A stretch of DNA of 6,118 nucleotides from Candidatus Izemoplasmatales bacterium. Lineage in GTDB: Bacteria > Bacillota_I > Bacilli_A > Izemoplasmatales > Hujiaoplasmataceae. The position numbers and the translations under genes are program-made. The notes under the pieces are model-generated. The model saw only the letters and a list, made by a program, of their open reading frames with translations, was not told the DNA's origin and did not search any database. The stretch spans positions 1 through 6,118 of the forward strand of contig JAQVKB010000072.1 of NCBI GenBank assembly GCA_028694875.1, given 5' to 3'. Below, one piece after another: positions 1 through 4,752 of the stretch (position 1 is the stretch's first letter; each line of letters begins with the position of its first letter).

Positions 1-1
1 T

Positions 2-355
2 CTTATTCAATCACTTGGGACTTGGTTATCTGAAGTCCAAAAGAAAGACTCGACCCTGGTGGATTGGTCCGTACAGTCTGCTGAAAAGATAAATCCGAGT
101 CTTGAGGACAGTATCGCAAACGATACGTACTCAAAGGGTGACGTTTTTTCGAACTGGGTCATTTACTCACCTAGCGAAGCAAAATCTAGCGACGATAATG
201 CTGCATTTTGGTCGAATGATTTTGGGTGGACAACGTTCGATTTAGCTACTCGATTTGATGCAACCACTTACAACTTACCTCTGTCAATTGGTAATGATGC
301 CGCGTTCTACACAAATGAATACGCATCAATAATTGCATCAAGCAATTCTTACTAA
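2..355 (+). CDS. Hypothetical protein, 3' end only
   Basis: The reading frame is open from the window edge (codons from base 2) to the TAA at 353-355, so this is the C-terminal 117 residues of a longer protein. A GTG at 59 could start a 98-residue product, but no Shine-Dalgarno sequence precedes it and the frame continues upstream, so I treat the gene as truncated by the window. The visible part is acidic and rich in Asn, Ser and aromatic residues, with a tail containing FWSNDFGWTTFDLATRF and LPLSIGNDAAF. That pattern, an aromatic-Asn-Asp-x-GW stretch followed by a short LP(L/M)S segment, recalls the C-termini of small accessory proteins of conjugative elements, but I cannot name a family. 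No membrane segment or catalytic motif is visible. Its stop codon directly touches the leader of the next gene. Confidence 0.75.
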   Translation, partial: LIQSLGTWLSEVQKKDSTLVDWSVQSAEKINPSLEDSIANDTYSKGDVFSNWVIYSPSEAKSSDDNAAFWSNDFGWTTFDLATRFDATTYNLPLSIGNDAAFYTNEYASIIASSNSY

Positions 356-417
356 CCCAAAGCGGGGCTATTACCCCCGCTTCAGGGGAGATGGCTCCGC
401 AACTTATCGGAGTCATC
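356..417 (+). promoter_or_regulatory. Structured leader A, three alternative pairings, masks RBS of the 418 gene
   Basis: Seen: fold I pairs 360-367 with 375-382 (AAGCGGGG with CCCCGCTT, perfect) and CCC 356-358 with GGG 385-387. Competing fold II pairs 362-368 with 394-400 (GCGGGGC with GCTCCGC, one G-U) around CCCC 375-378 with GGGG 385-388. Fold III pairs 390-399 with 408-417 (GATGGCTCCG with CGGAGTCATC, ten pairs, one G-U). Fold III covers the Shine-Dalgarno GGAG at 409-412 and runs up to the ATG. Inferred: folds I and III coexist and silence translation, while fold II takes segment 5 away and exposes the ribosome site. The upstream TAA (353-355) abuts segment 1. Confidence 0.8.
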
Positions 418-1302
418 ATGTTTTCAAACTCAATTGCTTCATATCCAGATCGCGGGCCTTACGGAAAAAGTAGTTACCGCGGCAACTGCACTGGATACAT
501 CATTAAAGATTTCATCGAAACGTACATGAATAACCCAGACGGTCTTGTTGCCGATCCAAGGATCGGGGGGGGCACAAGCACTGAAGTCGCACAAGAACTA
601 GGAGTGCGCTTTAAGGGTACCGACTTGCACCAAGGCTTCAACCTATTGCGTGATGATTTTCGAGAATTTTTGCAAGAAGATGCCCACCTTGTCTGGTGGC
701 ATCCACCATACGCAAACATGATCGAATATTCAGGTAAGCAATGGGGCGAGCCAAACAAATGGGATATGAGTCGGCTGTCAATAGCTGAATTCACAGAAGC
801 CCTAGAGCTGGCCATAATGAATATTCATGATGCCTGCGAGCATAAGGGGCATTATGGGATTCTGATGGGCAATCTTCGTCGAAAAGGTGAGTATTACAAC
901 CTTTCAAGCCTTGTTGAGCGAGTTGCTCCAGGAAGGCTCGTAGACGAAATCATAAAGATTCAGCACAACTGTGTCAGCGATAATCGCCAGTACCAAAATC
1001 CCTTGGTTCGTATTGGGCACGAAAAACTTCTGGTGTTTCGCCGCGACACAAAAGATGTTTCGCTTCACTTTATTTCAATCGCCCAGAGACGCGCTCACAA
1101 TCTCGTTTCGACAACATGGCGATCCGCAGTACGACGTGTCCTGCAAGGTAGAACAATGGCACTTGATGCTATTTACCGTTCTATGGAGCCATACGCCGAT
1201 CAGCGTGAAAACAAAAATTGGCAAGCCAAGATCAGGCAGGTGTTGCAAGACAACAGGTATTTCACTCGGATTGAAGCGGGTGTGTATGCTCTAGCTGCTT
1301 AG
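418..1302 (+). CDS. Putative DNA methylase-like protein (HPPY variant) with C-terminal winged-helix-like domain
   Basis: A 294-residue product. The start at 418 is chosen because GGAG (409-412) lies 5 nt upstream; the in-frame ATG at 391 sits inside the leader. Residues 46-54 (DPRIGGGTS) resemble motif I, the S-adenosylmethionine-binding loop of N6-adenine/N4-cytosine methyltransferases. GTDLHQGFNLL follows at 67-77, where the acidic residue after the second strand would contact the cofactor. Residues 92-98 (VWWHPPY) sit where the catalytic (D/N/S)PP(Y/F) motif IV belongs, but the first residue is His. Residues about 230-294 (TWRSAVRRVL..., NWQAKIRQVLQ, ending AGVYALA) look like a winged-helix DNA-binding tail. 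Inferred role: a DNA modification or DNA-binding protein of the mobile element. With His replacing the proton-accepting Asp/Asn/Ser, activity is uncertain. No restriction endonuclease is adjacent, so this looks like an orphan. Confidence 0.72.
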   Translation: MFSNSIASYPDRGPYGKSSYRGNCTGYIIKDFIETYMNNPDGLVADPRIGGGTSTEVAQELGVRFKGTDLHQGFNLLRDDFREFLQEDAHLVWWHPPYANMIEYSGKQWGEPNKWDMSRLSIAEFTEALELAIMNIHDACEHKGHYGILMGNLRRKGEYYNLSSLVERVAPGRLVDEIIKIQHNCVSDNRQYQNPLVRIGHEKLLVFRRDTKDVSLHFISIAQRRAHNLVSTTWRSAVRRVLQGRTMALDAIYRSMEPYADQRENKNWQAKIRQVLQDNRYFTRIEAGVYALAA

Positions 1303-1320
1303 TATTTAAATTTTTATCGG

Positions 1321-1336
1321 CGCTCAAACTTGAGCG
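1321..1336 (+). terminator. Hairpin after methylase-like gene, possible terminator
   Basis: CGCTCA and TGAGCG pair perfectly around an AACT loop, 18 nt after the stop of the methylase-like gene. Only three T residues follow before leader B starts, so termination would be weak. It may instead be a 3'-end processing or stabilising hairpin. Confidence 0.45.
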
Positions 1337-1339
1337 TTT

Positions 1340-1398
1340 AACCCTGAGGGGCAATACCCTCAGGGGGTTGCCTCTTATTTTTTAATTGAGGTCCAACC
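1340..1398 (+). promoter_or_regulatory. Structured leader B, masks RBS of the 1399 gene
   Basis: Fold I is a perfect 9-bp stem: CCCTGAGGG (1342-1350) with CCCTCAGGG (1357-1365), loop GCAATA. Competing fold II pairs GGCAA 1350-1354 with TTGCC 1368-1372 around CCC 1357-1359 with GGG 1363-1365. It is followed by a T-rich run (1373-1383), so it could also act as an intrinsic terminator. Fold III pairs GGTTG 1366-1370 with CAACC 1394-1398 and CCTC 1371-1374 with GAGG 1388-1391, with a 2-nt bulge; GAGG is the Shine-Dalgarno of the 1399 gene. The same segment (1366-1374) serves fold II or fold III, not both. Confidence 0.8.
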
Positions 1399-1782
1399 AT
1401 GAAAACCTTTGAGCAAATCAAGCGGCAATTTGGACTCGTCCATGATCGCCAATCGTTTTATCGCAAAGCAAACACAGCTGAGCGTCAGGCTGCACAAAGC
1501 ACCAAAACAGCAGATGAGCTTCGGACAATGGGACGAACCCTTATCCTTGCTGGTGTTATTGGAATTATTGCGCAAGCATTTTCATCCAATGAAAACAATC
1601 AAATCATGACAAATGCAATGGTTATTGCACTGCTTGGTTTTGTTACATGGCTTCTTGGCATGATCTTGACAGGGCGATACATCCAAAACGTCAAACAGAG
1701 TGCTGATAATCAAAACCATCGCACGACAGGCGACAAATCTATTACGCAAACCGCTAACAGCGGCCGTAACGGAAGGGGATGA
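1399..1782 (+). CDS. Small two-helix inner-membrane protein, unknown function
   Basis: A 127-residue product starting at 1399, 7 nt after GAGG (1388-1391). Residues 1-45 are hydrophilic and probably helical, rich in Lys, Gln and Ala. Residues about 46-61 (RTLILAGVIGIIAQAF) and 71-91 (TNAMVIALLGFVTWLLGMILT) are hydrophobic and long enough to cross the membrane, joined by a short SSNENNQ loop. The last 35 residues are polar, Asn/Gln-rich and probably unstructured. With positive residues on both flanks (R46; R93, K99), a hairpin with both ends in the cytoplasm is the simplest topology. I recognise no family. Its stop overlaps the ATG at 1779, so it is coupled to the next gene. It carries structured leader B. 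Confidence 0.72.
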   Translation: MKTFEQIKRQFGLVHDRQSFYRKANTAERQAAQSTKTADELRTMGRTLILAGVIGIIAQAFSSNENNQIMTNAMVIALLGFVTWLLGMILTGRYIQNVKQSADNQNHRTTGDKSITQTANSGRNGRG

Positions 1783-1784
1783 CC

Positions 1785-2078
1785 ATGCAGCTCCAACTCT
1801 TTAGTGTTCGCACAATACAGCCGCTTTCGGCTGAATTTGAAATATGGACTGATAACGACATCCTGCTCTTAATGGACGGCGTTCTTCAAGCCACACTTGA
1901 ACAGTTGCTTGATGGTCGTTCTCGATCTTCGGATGAGATGTCACAAGAGGCGTGGGACTGGGTAATGTCAGATGACATTCTTCCATTTTCATTTGCAGTG
2001 TGCTGTCGCGCCCTTGGGTATGACCATGAGCGTTTGAGGGATGCCATCTTGGCCACTATCAAACGGTCTGTTCATTGA
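1785..2078 (+). CDS. Small acidic protein, unknown function, coupled to the membrane protein
   Basis: A 97-residue product. Two starts are possible: ATG 1779, which overlaps the upstream stop as ATGA, and ATG 1785. The purine-rich GGAAGGGG (1771-1778) touches 1779 but lies 6 nt before 1785, so 1785 is preferred. The protein is acidic with several Trp residues. The second half reads WDWVMSDDILPFSFAVCCRALGYDHERLRDAIL (residues about 57-89). This short PFSF-x4-C-x-ALG-x-D-x3-LR pattern recalls helical segments in small phage and plasmid proteins, and may be a compact helical, possibly nucleic-acid-binding, domain. No enzyme motif is visible. It has no structured leader, and its expression probably depends on translation of the preceding membrane-protein gene. 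Function is unknown. Confidence 0.65.
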   Translation: MQLQLFSVRTIQPLSAEFEIWTDNDILLLMDGVLQATLEQLLDGRSRSSDEMSQEAWDWVMSDDILPFSFAVCCRALGYDHERLRDAILATIKRSVH

Positions 2079-2087
2079 TTCAAACTG

Positions 2088-2117
2088 ATGTACGAAGGCC
2101 TAACGGCCTTCGTACAT
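2088..2117. terminator. Perfect 13-bp hairpin with TAAC loop
   Basis: ATGTACGAAGGCC (2088-2100) and its exact complement (2105-2117) flank a TAAC tetraloop, 9 nt after the stop of the 1785 gene. There is no T-run on either side, so it is not a textbook intrinsic terminator. It would block exonucleases well and could be read from both strands. A UAAC loop belongs to the UMAC class, which folds like GNRA. The same loop closes fold II of leader C. The ATG inside it is not a credible start. Confidence 0.6.
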
Positions 2118-2120
2118 TCC

Positions 2121-2248
2121 CGAACTAATCCTTTCGCAAGAATCAGTTCGAGAGTGTTATTCAGTTTCTGTTGGGCATTGCTCAACATTATGCAGGTAGC
2201 TGGCCTGTCTAAACATTTAGCATTTATCTTTTATTTTTTATCCTACCT
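2121..2248 (+). promoter_or_regulatory. Multi-hairpin leader upstream of NinX-like gene (structured repeat, copy 1)
   Basis: Visible in order: 2121-2150, CGAACT with AGTTCG extended by AT:AT and CTT:AAG across two mismatches, loop TCGC; 2170-2186, GTTGGGC with GCTCAAC (one G-U), loop ATT; 2192-2208, GCAGG with CCTGT (first pair G-U), loop TAGCTGG; then an A/T-rich tract to 2240. AGGTAG 2194-2199 could also pair with CTACCT 2243-2248, just before the CGGAG ribosome site (2249-2253). A hairpin with the same ATT loop precedes the second repeat copy at 4530-4551. It takes the place of the six-segment leader found at most other genes. It may be a structured 5' leader or contain the gene's promoter; no convincing -35/-10 pair was found. 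Confidence 0.55.
2193..2228 (+). repeat. Dispersed 36-bp repeat, copy 1
   Basis: Bases 2193-2228 match 4557-4592 at 35 of 36 positions (T2210 against A4574 is the only difference). The repeat begins CAGGTAGCTGGCCTGTC and ends CATTTAGCATTTATC, which itself contains a CATTTA direct repeat. A T-rich stretch follows in both copies. Both copies lie between genes in the same orientation and follow a GTTG...CAAC hairpin by 5-6 nt. Confidence 0.85.
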
Positions 2249-2259
2249 CGGAGTTTATT

Positions 2260-2625
2260 ATGAAAATCAATACTAATGATTTATCCGGCTATGCTTTGGA
2301 CTGGGCCGTATCTTTGATAACCAATCCAGACTGGTCGAATGAGGATCGCGCTTTTAATACATTTGATTATGTAGATACTGGCGATCCAGAGGATGTTGCA
2401 TACTCCCCTTCAACCAATTGGTCACAAGGAGGCGAAATTGTTCATCACATGGGCATCGCTCTTGATCCTGTTAGATTTAATGGTTGTGTTGTCAGTTGGG
2501 TGGCTTATCGACCAACCCAAGAGTACGGCGACTATACCGGAGACACACCGCTCGTTGCGGCATGCAAGAGTTTTGTTGCCTCAAAACTTGGAAACGAAGT
2601 TGATGTTCCACAGGAGGCATTATGA
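2260..2625 (+). CDS. NinX-like phage protein (DUF2591 family)
   Basis: A 121-residue product starting 6 nt after CGGAG (2249-2253). It matches the known layout of the phage P22 NinX/DUF2591 family along its whole length. L8-x-GYALDWAV at the N-terminus corresponds to the family's L-x-G-x-ALDWAVA. YSPSTNWSQGGEI (48-60) corresponds to YSxSTDWAQGGPII. A conserved Trp lies at 80. GDTPLVAACKSFVASKLGNEVDVP (94-117) corresponds to the TPLIAAMR-x-(Y/F)VASKLG-x-EV-x-(V/I)P ending. Normal length, no frameshift. The family's biochemical role is not established. It occurs in phages, prophages and mobile elements and is probably cytoplasmic. Its stop overlaps the next gene's start by 4 nt, and it is preceded by the structured repeat rather than the common leader. 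Confidence 0.9.
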   Translation: MKINTNDLSGYALDWAVSLITNPDWSNEDRAFNTFDYVDTGDPEDVAYSPSTNWSQGGEIVHHMGIALDPVRFNGCVVSWVAYRPTQEYGDYTGDTPLVAACKSFVASKLGNEVDVPQEAL

Positions 2626-2927
2626 GTTACTCGTCAATAACGTTAAGGCTTGCTGATAGCAAAGCGATTTTTGATGAGAACAATCAACTCTTTCAGGGAT
2701 TCATTGAAAAACGTCGTAAACGCGCTGTTGATTTTCAAGTCAATGGCAAGTTATACACCGTCAACACGCACGGTGTTCTTTGTTCTCGACGCATCATGGA
2801 TAACGGCAAAACGTGGTACTCGTTTTGTTGCAGCAATGATGAGCTTTTTCAAACACTCTCTGAAGAGCGTAGATTTGCAGAAAATCTTTCAATTGGACGA
2901 GACAGCAAGGGACTTGTTTTTTCCTAA
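2622..2927 (+). CDS. Hypothetical protein overlapping the NinX-like gene
   Basis: A 101-residue product. Its ATG (2622) overlaps the upstream TGA (2623-2625) as ATGA, and a strong AGGAGG lies 4-5 nt upstream inside the NinX-like gene. This is a typical translationally coupled pair. The sequence has a basic patch at residues 30-35 (KRRKRA), then alternating strand-like segments (VDFQVNGKLYTVNTHGVLCSRR, 36-57; KTWYSFCCS, 63-71), and ends with a polar helix (residues 74-88). It looks like a small alpha/beta or beta-rich cytoplasmic protein. I recognise no family. Two adjacent Cys (69-70) and Cys54 do not form a clear metal site. Codon use is like that of the neighbours. Confidence 0.72.
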   Translation: MSYSSITLRLADSKAIFDENNQLFQGFIEKRRKRAVDFQVNGKLYTVNTHGVLCSRRIMDNGKTWYSFCCSNDELFQTLSEERRFAENLSIGRDSKGLVFS

Positions 2928-2967
2928 GTCAGTCATACACAACTGAATAAAATAGTATTCCGCAATT

Positions 2968-3029
2968 AACCCTGAGGGGGTCTTCCCCTAACGGGGAGGG
3001 CTCCCACCTTTATATCTCTAGGAGCCGAA
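2968..3029 (+). promoter_or_regulatory. Structured leader C, masks RBS of the 3030 gene
   Basis: Fold I pairs GGGG 2976-2979 with CCCC 2985-2988 inside CCC 2970-2972 with GGG 2993-2995. Competing fold II is a continuous 13-bp stem: 2976-2988 with 2993-3005, loop TAAC, a few G-U pairs. Fold III pairs GGCTCC (2999-3004) with GGAGCC (3021-3026), six perfect pairs that bury the Shine-Dalgarno GGAG. Segment 3001-3004 is shared by folds II and III, so they exclude each other. Confidence 0.8.
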
Positions 3030-3497
3030 ATGAAAGTAAAAACCCTTTTGTCAAAAGCAAAAAAGTGCAAAACCAACGAAGATGCCCATGAGTTGATAAA
3101 AACTCTTGAAAGCATCATGCGCAATACCAATGCACTTAAACACTTACCAACTTACAATCACGAAGCATATCTCGAAGATGATGAACTTTTTGTTCAATTT
3201 GAATTTAATCGGGTGCTGAGTGAGCATTACATCACCATGATTCGCCCTGAGGTTCGAGGCGATAAGTTCGTGATCGTAGTATCAACACAGCGCATGCTGG
3301 ATGGTCTAGGTCTTGAAAGTCAATCGTGGGAATCAGTCAATAATCTGGATGACCAAATTGATTCTGAAGAATCAGACACCATCACACGCATGGCCCAAAA
3401 AGCCAAAACACTTGCTATTTACCATCAAACCTGGCTCATCGAACAATTGGGTGTGTCGGATGATGTTGCATTTAAGGTAGCAGTACGAAGCTGGTAG
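3030..3497 (+). CDS. Hypothetical protein
   Basis: A 155-residue product starting after GGAG (3021-3024, 5 nt spacing), with its own structured leader C. Residues 1-36 form a basic, probably helical region (MKVKTLLSKAKKCK...ELIKTLESIM). Residues 43-85 contain strand-like segments (DELFVQFEF, HYITMIRPE, DKFVIVVST). Residues 98-120 are strongly acidic (about eight Asp/Glu, with DSEESD at 111-116). The last 35 residues are helical again (RMAQKAKTLAIYHQTWLIEQLG). No signal peptide, membrane segment or catalytic signature is visible. It is a soluble protein of unknown role. I could not place it in a family; a nucleic-acid or protein-binding accessory role would be guesswork. Confidence 0.72.
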   Translation: MKVKTLLSKAKKCKTNEDAHELIKTLESIMRNTNALKHLPTYNHEAYLEDDELFVQFEFNRVLSEHYITMIRPEVRGDKFVIVVSTQRMLDGLGLESQSWESVNNLDDQIDSEESDTITRMAQKAKTLAIYHQTWLIEQLGVSDDVAFKVAVRSW

Positions 3498-3513
3498 CCT
3501 TGTTATTTACCTC

Positions 3514-3571
3514 AACCCATGCGGGGTTACTCCCGTAATGGGAATAACCCCGTATTTTCTACGGAGTTATC
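3514..3571 (+). promoter_or_regulatory. Structured leader D, masks RBS of the radC-like gene
   Basis: Fold I pairs CCCAT 3516-3520 with ATGGG 3538-3542 and CGGG 3522-3525 with CCCG 3532-3535. Competing fold II pairs CGGGGTTA 3522-3529 with TAACCCCG 3545-3552 (perfect) around TCCC 3531-3534 with GGGA 3540-3543, one mismatch between them. Fold III pairs 3544-3554 with 3560-3570 (ATAACCCCGTA with TACGGAGTTAT): ten pairs and one C-A mismatch, loop TTTTC. Fold III covers the whole Shine-Dalgarno CGGAG (3562-3566). Bases 3545-3552 serve folds II and III alternatively. This is the clearest ribosome-site mask of the set. Confidence 0.83.
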
Positions 3572-4096
3572 ATGAATCAAACTAATCAACTTAGCCTTTT
3601 CGATACACGCTCAGATATCGTTCTTCATGTACGGGACACCCAAGGGAACTACGTGCCTGCCTCTGACGACAGCATAATTTCTGCTGCCAGAATGGTTGTT
3701 GAAAAGAAAATGCTTCGCGGCAAAACCTTCAATCATCCAAACTTAGTCAAGGACTTCTTGAAAGACAAGCTTGGAGCACTGGATCATGAGGTGTTCGCTG
3801 TGATTTATACGGATTCACAGCACAGGCTCATTGATTACCAGGAGCTTTTCCGAGGAACAATTTCTCAAGCGGCAGTTTATCCGCGAGAACTTGTTAAGGA
3901 GGCACTCAAGAGGAATGCATCTGCTGTCATCATTGCTCACAACCATCCCAGCGGTTCCTGTGAGCCCAGTAGACAGGATTTAGAGCTAACTAAGATATTG
4001 AAAGAGGCTCTAAACCTCATTGACGTAAGAATGCTTGATCACGTTATTGTGGGGGGCAATCGAACATTGTCGCTTGCTGAAACCGGTCAACTGTAG
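3572..4096 (+). CDS. radC: RadC-family JAB/MPN-domain protein
   Basis: A 174-residue product starting 5 nt after GGAG (3563-3566). Residues about 70-174 are a RadC JAB domain. Glu73 (in HEVFAVIYTD) is the candidate catalytic glutamate. LFRGTISQAAVYPRE (92-106) is a RadC signature. HNHPSGSCEPSRQD (123-136) gives the JAMM zinc motif H-x-H-x10-D with His123, His125 and Asp136 intact. The domain ends DHVIVGGNRTLSLAETG. Chromosomal RadC (about 220 residues) has an N-terminal helix-hairpin-helix region. Here it is replaced by about 65 residues, beginning with an LSLF segment, as in short RadC-like proteins of prophages and conjugative elements (YeeS/YkfG type). The JAMM motif predicts a metal-dependent hydrolase fold, but no substrate is proven for RadC and the repair role once proposed is disputed. 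It carries structured leader D. Confidence 0.92.
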   Translation: MNQTNQLSLFDTRSDIVLHVRDTQGNYVPASDDSIISAARMVVEKKMLRGKTFNHPNLVKDFLKDKLGALDHEVFAVIYTDSQHRLIDYQELFRGTISQAAVYPRELVKEALKRNASAVIIAHNHPSGSCEPSRQDLELTKILKEALNLIDVRMLDHVIVGGNRTLSLAETGQL

Positions 4097-4114
4097 CGTT
4101 TCAAAATCAATTTT

Positions 4115-4177
4115 CAACCTATCAACTTGCCGATGCCCGAACGGCATAAGGTACATTTTTACGCATGGAGTTTATAC
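4115..4177 (+). promoter_or_regulatory. Weaker hairpin leader of the 4178 gene
   Basis: TGCCG 4128-4132 can pair with CGGCA 4142-4146, with ACCT 4117-4120 and AGGT 4149-4152 closing outside. ATGCC 4133-4137 with GGCAT 4143-4147 is a mutually exclusive alternative. ATTTTT follows at 4155-4160. A CAACC motif opens it as in the other leaders. Unlike them, I see no segment complementary to the ribosome site GGAG (4167-4170), so this may be a degenerate or different element. Confidence 0.45.
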
Positions 4178-4354
4178 ATGACCGCACTTGAAACGAGCAA
4201 CCTCCTTCCTTTTCGTGTAACTTACAGGGAAGAGCCTGGTGACAAGCACTTTTGGGTCTTTGACTGCTGGGCAGAAGATGATGACCACGCAACTGAGCAG
4301 GCCGAAAACGCTTATCCATGTTGCGAAATCATTAACGTATTCGAGTTTGAATAA
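4178..4354 (+). CDS. Small acidic hypothetical protein
   Basis: A 58-residue product. ATG 4178 is preferred because GGAG (4167-4170) lies 7 nt upstream. A TTG at 4127 in the same frame would extend it to 75 residues, but it lies in the hairpin leader without a ribosome site. The sequence FRVTYRE (12-18), FWVFDCWAEDDDHATEQAENAYPCCEIINV (25-54) suggests a strand-strand-helix-strand fold with an acidic, helix-capping AEDDDHA segment. I have an impression of similar 55-60-residue proteins with the pattern F-x-FDC-x-AED-x-DHA-x-EQ...AYP-x-CEI in accessory regions of Gram-negative bacteria, but cannot name a family or function. It has no membrane segment and is probably cytoplasmic. Confidence 0.75.
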   Translation: MTALETSNLLPFRVTYREEPGDKHFWVFDCWAEDDDHATEQAENAYPCCEIINVFEFE

Positions 4355-4364
4355 CCTCTTGAAC

Positions 4365-4393
4365 GTTCCCTGAATCACCCGTTTTCAAGGAAC
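4365..4393 (+). terminator. Hairpin after the 4178 gene
   Basis: GTTCC 4365-4369 pairs with GGAAC 4389-4393, continued after one mismatch by TGAA with TTCA. It lies about 10 nt after the TAA of the 4178 gene. No T-run follows, so termination is uncertain; it could be a 3'-end stabiliser. Confidence 0.45.
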
Positions 4394-4402
4394 GACCCTT
4401 GC

Positions 4403-4445
4403 CCAGCGAACCCATCCAGGCCTTTGGCCGCGGCGGGTTCGCTGG
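4403..4445. ncRNA. Perfect 11-bp stem with nested hairpin, candidate structured RNA
   Basis: CCAGCGAACCC (4403-4413) pairs exactly with GGGTTCGCTGG (4435-4445), and GGCC-TTT-GGCC forms a nested 4-bp hairpin inside the loop. This is the strongest structure in the gene-free stretch. It has no T-run after it, so it is more likely part of a structured RNA or a protein-binding inverted repeat than a terminator. No known RNA family was recognised. Confidence 0.45.
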
Positions 4446-4529
4446 AAGCAGGTTTGCATAAATTTGCGTTTAAGATACCTTCCAAAAGTACGATTTCAAT
4501 AGTAAGATTGTGCTTCCGAAAGGTTTTTT

Positions 4530-4605
4530 GTTGCAGCCATTGGCTTGCAACGCGAACAGGTAGCTGGCCTGTCAAAACATTTAGCATTTATCATTTTTTA
4601 TCTAC
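4530..4605 (+). repeat. Structured dispersed repeat, copy 2
   Basis: Bases 4557-4592 match 2193-2228 at 35 of 36 positions, followed by ATTTTTTATCTAC, close to the copy 1 continuation. Upstream is a hairpin: GTTGCA 4530-4535 with TGCAAC 4546-4551, plus GCC with GGC, loop ATT. It matches the copy 1 hairpin in position and loop but has different stem bases, as if compensatory changes kept the pairing. ACAGG 4556-4560 with CCTGT 4568-4572 forms a second stem around TAGCTGG. Unlike copy 1, no gene start follows directly. Confidence 0.75.
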
Positions 4606-4634
4606 ACACCCTTGGCGTGCCGGGGGTTTGTAAT

Positions 4635-4667
4635 CTGCCAGGTTCCACCGGGCAGCTTTCTTTTCGA
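4635..4667 (+). terminator. Possible intrinsic terminator in the gene-free stretch
   Basis: CTGCC 4635-4639 pairs with GGCAG 4651-4655, and GGT 4641-4643 with ACC 4647-4649 inside, separated by one A-G mismatch. CTTTCTTTTC follows at 4656-4665. The layout suits the end of a short transcript that includes repeat copy 2. Confidence 0.5.
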
Positions 4668-4691
4668 CGCATCTGCACGCGTCAATTCTTT

Positions 4692-4711
4692 GGCCGTTAA
4701 TCGGTCTTTTT
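4692..4711 (+). terminator. Short GC hairpin with T-run
   Basis: GGCCG 4692-4696 pairs with CGGTC 4702-4706 (one G-U), loop TTAAT, followed by TTTTT. The stem is short at 5 bp but the arrangement is that of an intrinsic terminator. Another hairpin, GACGC 4666-4670 with GCGTC 4679-4683, lies just upstream. Confidence 0.45.
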
Positions 4712-4717
4712 GCGTTT

Positions 4718-4752
4718 ACATCAACCATCACATCCATACGGTGGCTTGATGT
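4718..4752. other. Long imperfect inverted repeat before leader E
   Basis: ACATCAA 4718-4724 pairs with TTGATGT 4746-4752, continued past one bulged C by CCATC with GGTGG (one G-U): 12 pairs around a 10-nt loop. CTTTC follows. It may be an additional terminator or a processing site isolating the 4826 gene from the region upstream. Confidence 0.45.

Noticed and set aside
391..417. Upstream in-frame ATG extending the methylase-like protein by nine residues
   Set aside because: It falls inside segment 5 of leader A with no suitable ribosome site, while ATG 418 has GGAG 5 nt upstream. The same reasoning excludes starts at 4790, 5080 and 4127.
474..815. Minus-strand open frame of 113 codons inside the methylase-like gene
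   Set aside because: It lies wholly within a plus-strand gene with recognisable motifs, has no visible ribosome site, and its translation lacks domain-like pattern. It is a shadow.
2088..2276. 62-codon frame starting within the 13-bp hairpin
   Set aside because: Its ATG is in a perfect stem, it has no ribosome site, and it runs across the structured repeat into the NinX-like gene in another frame.
4403..4445. tRNA suggested by GGGTTCG near a stem
   Set aside because: No cloverleaf, anticodon arm or acceptor stem can be built around it. The sequence is one arm of a simple 11-bp hairpin.
4424..4633. Open frames on both strands in the gene-free stretch (about 4375-4633)
   Set aside because: They run through perfect hairpins and the dispersed repeat, lack ribosome sites, and have no protein-like composition.
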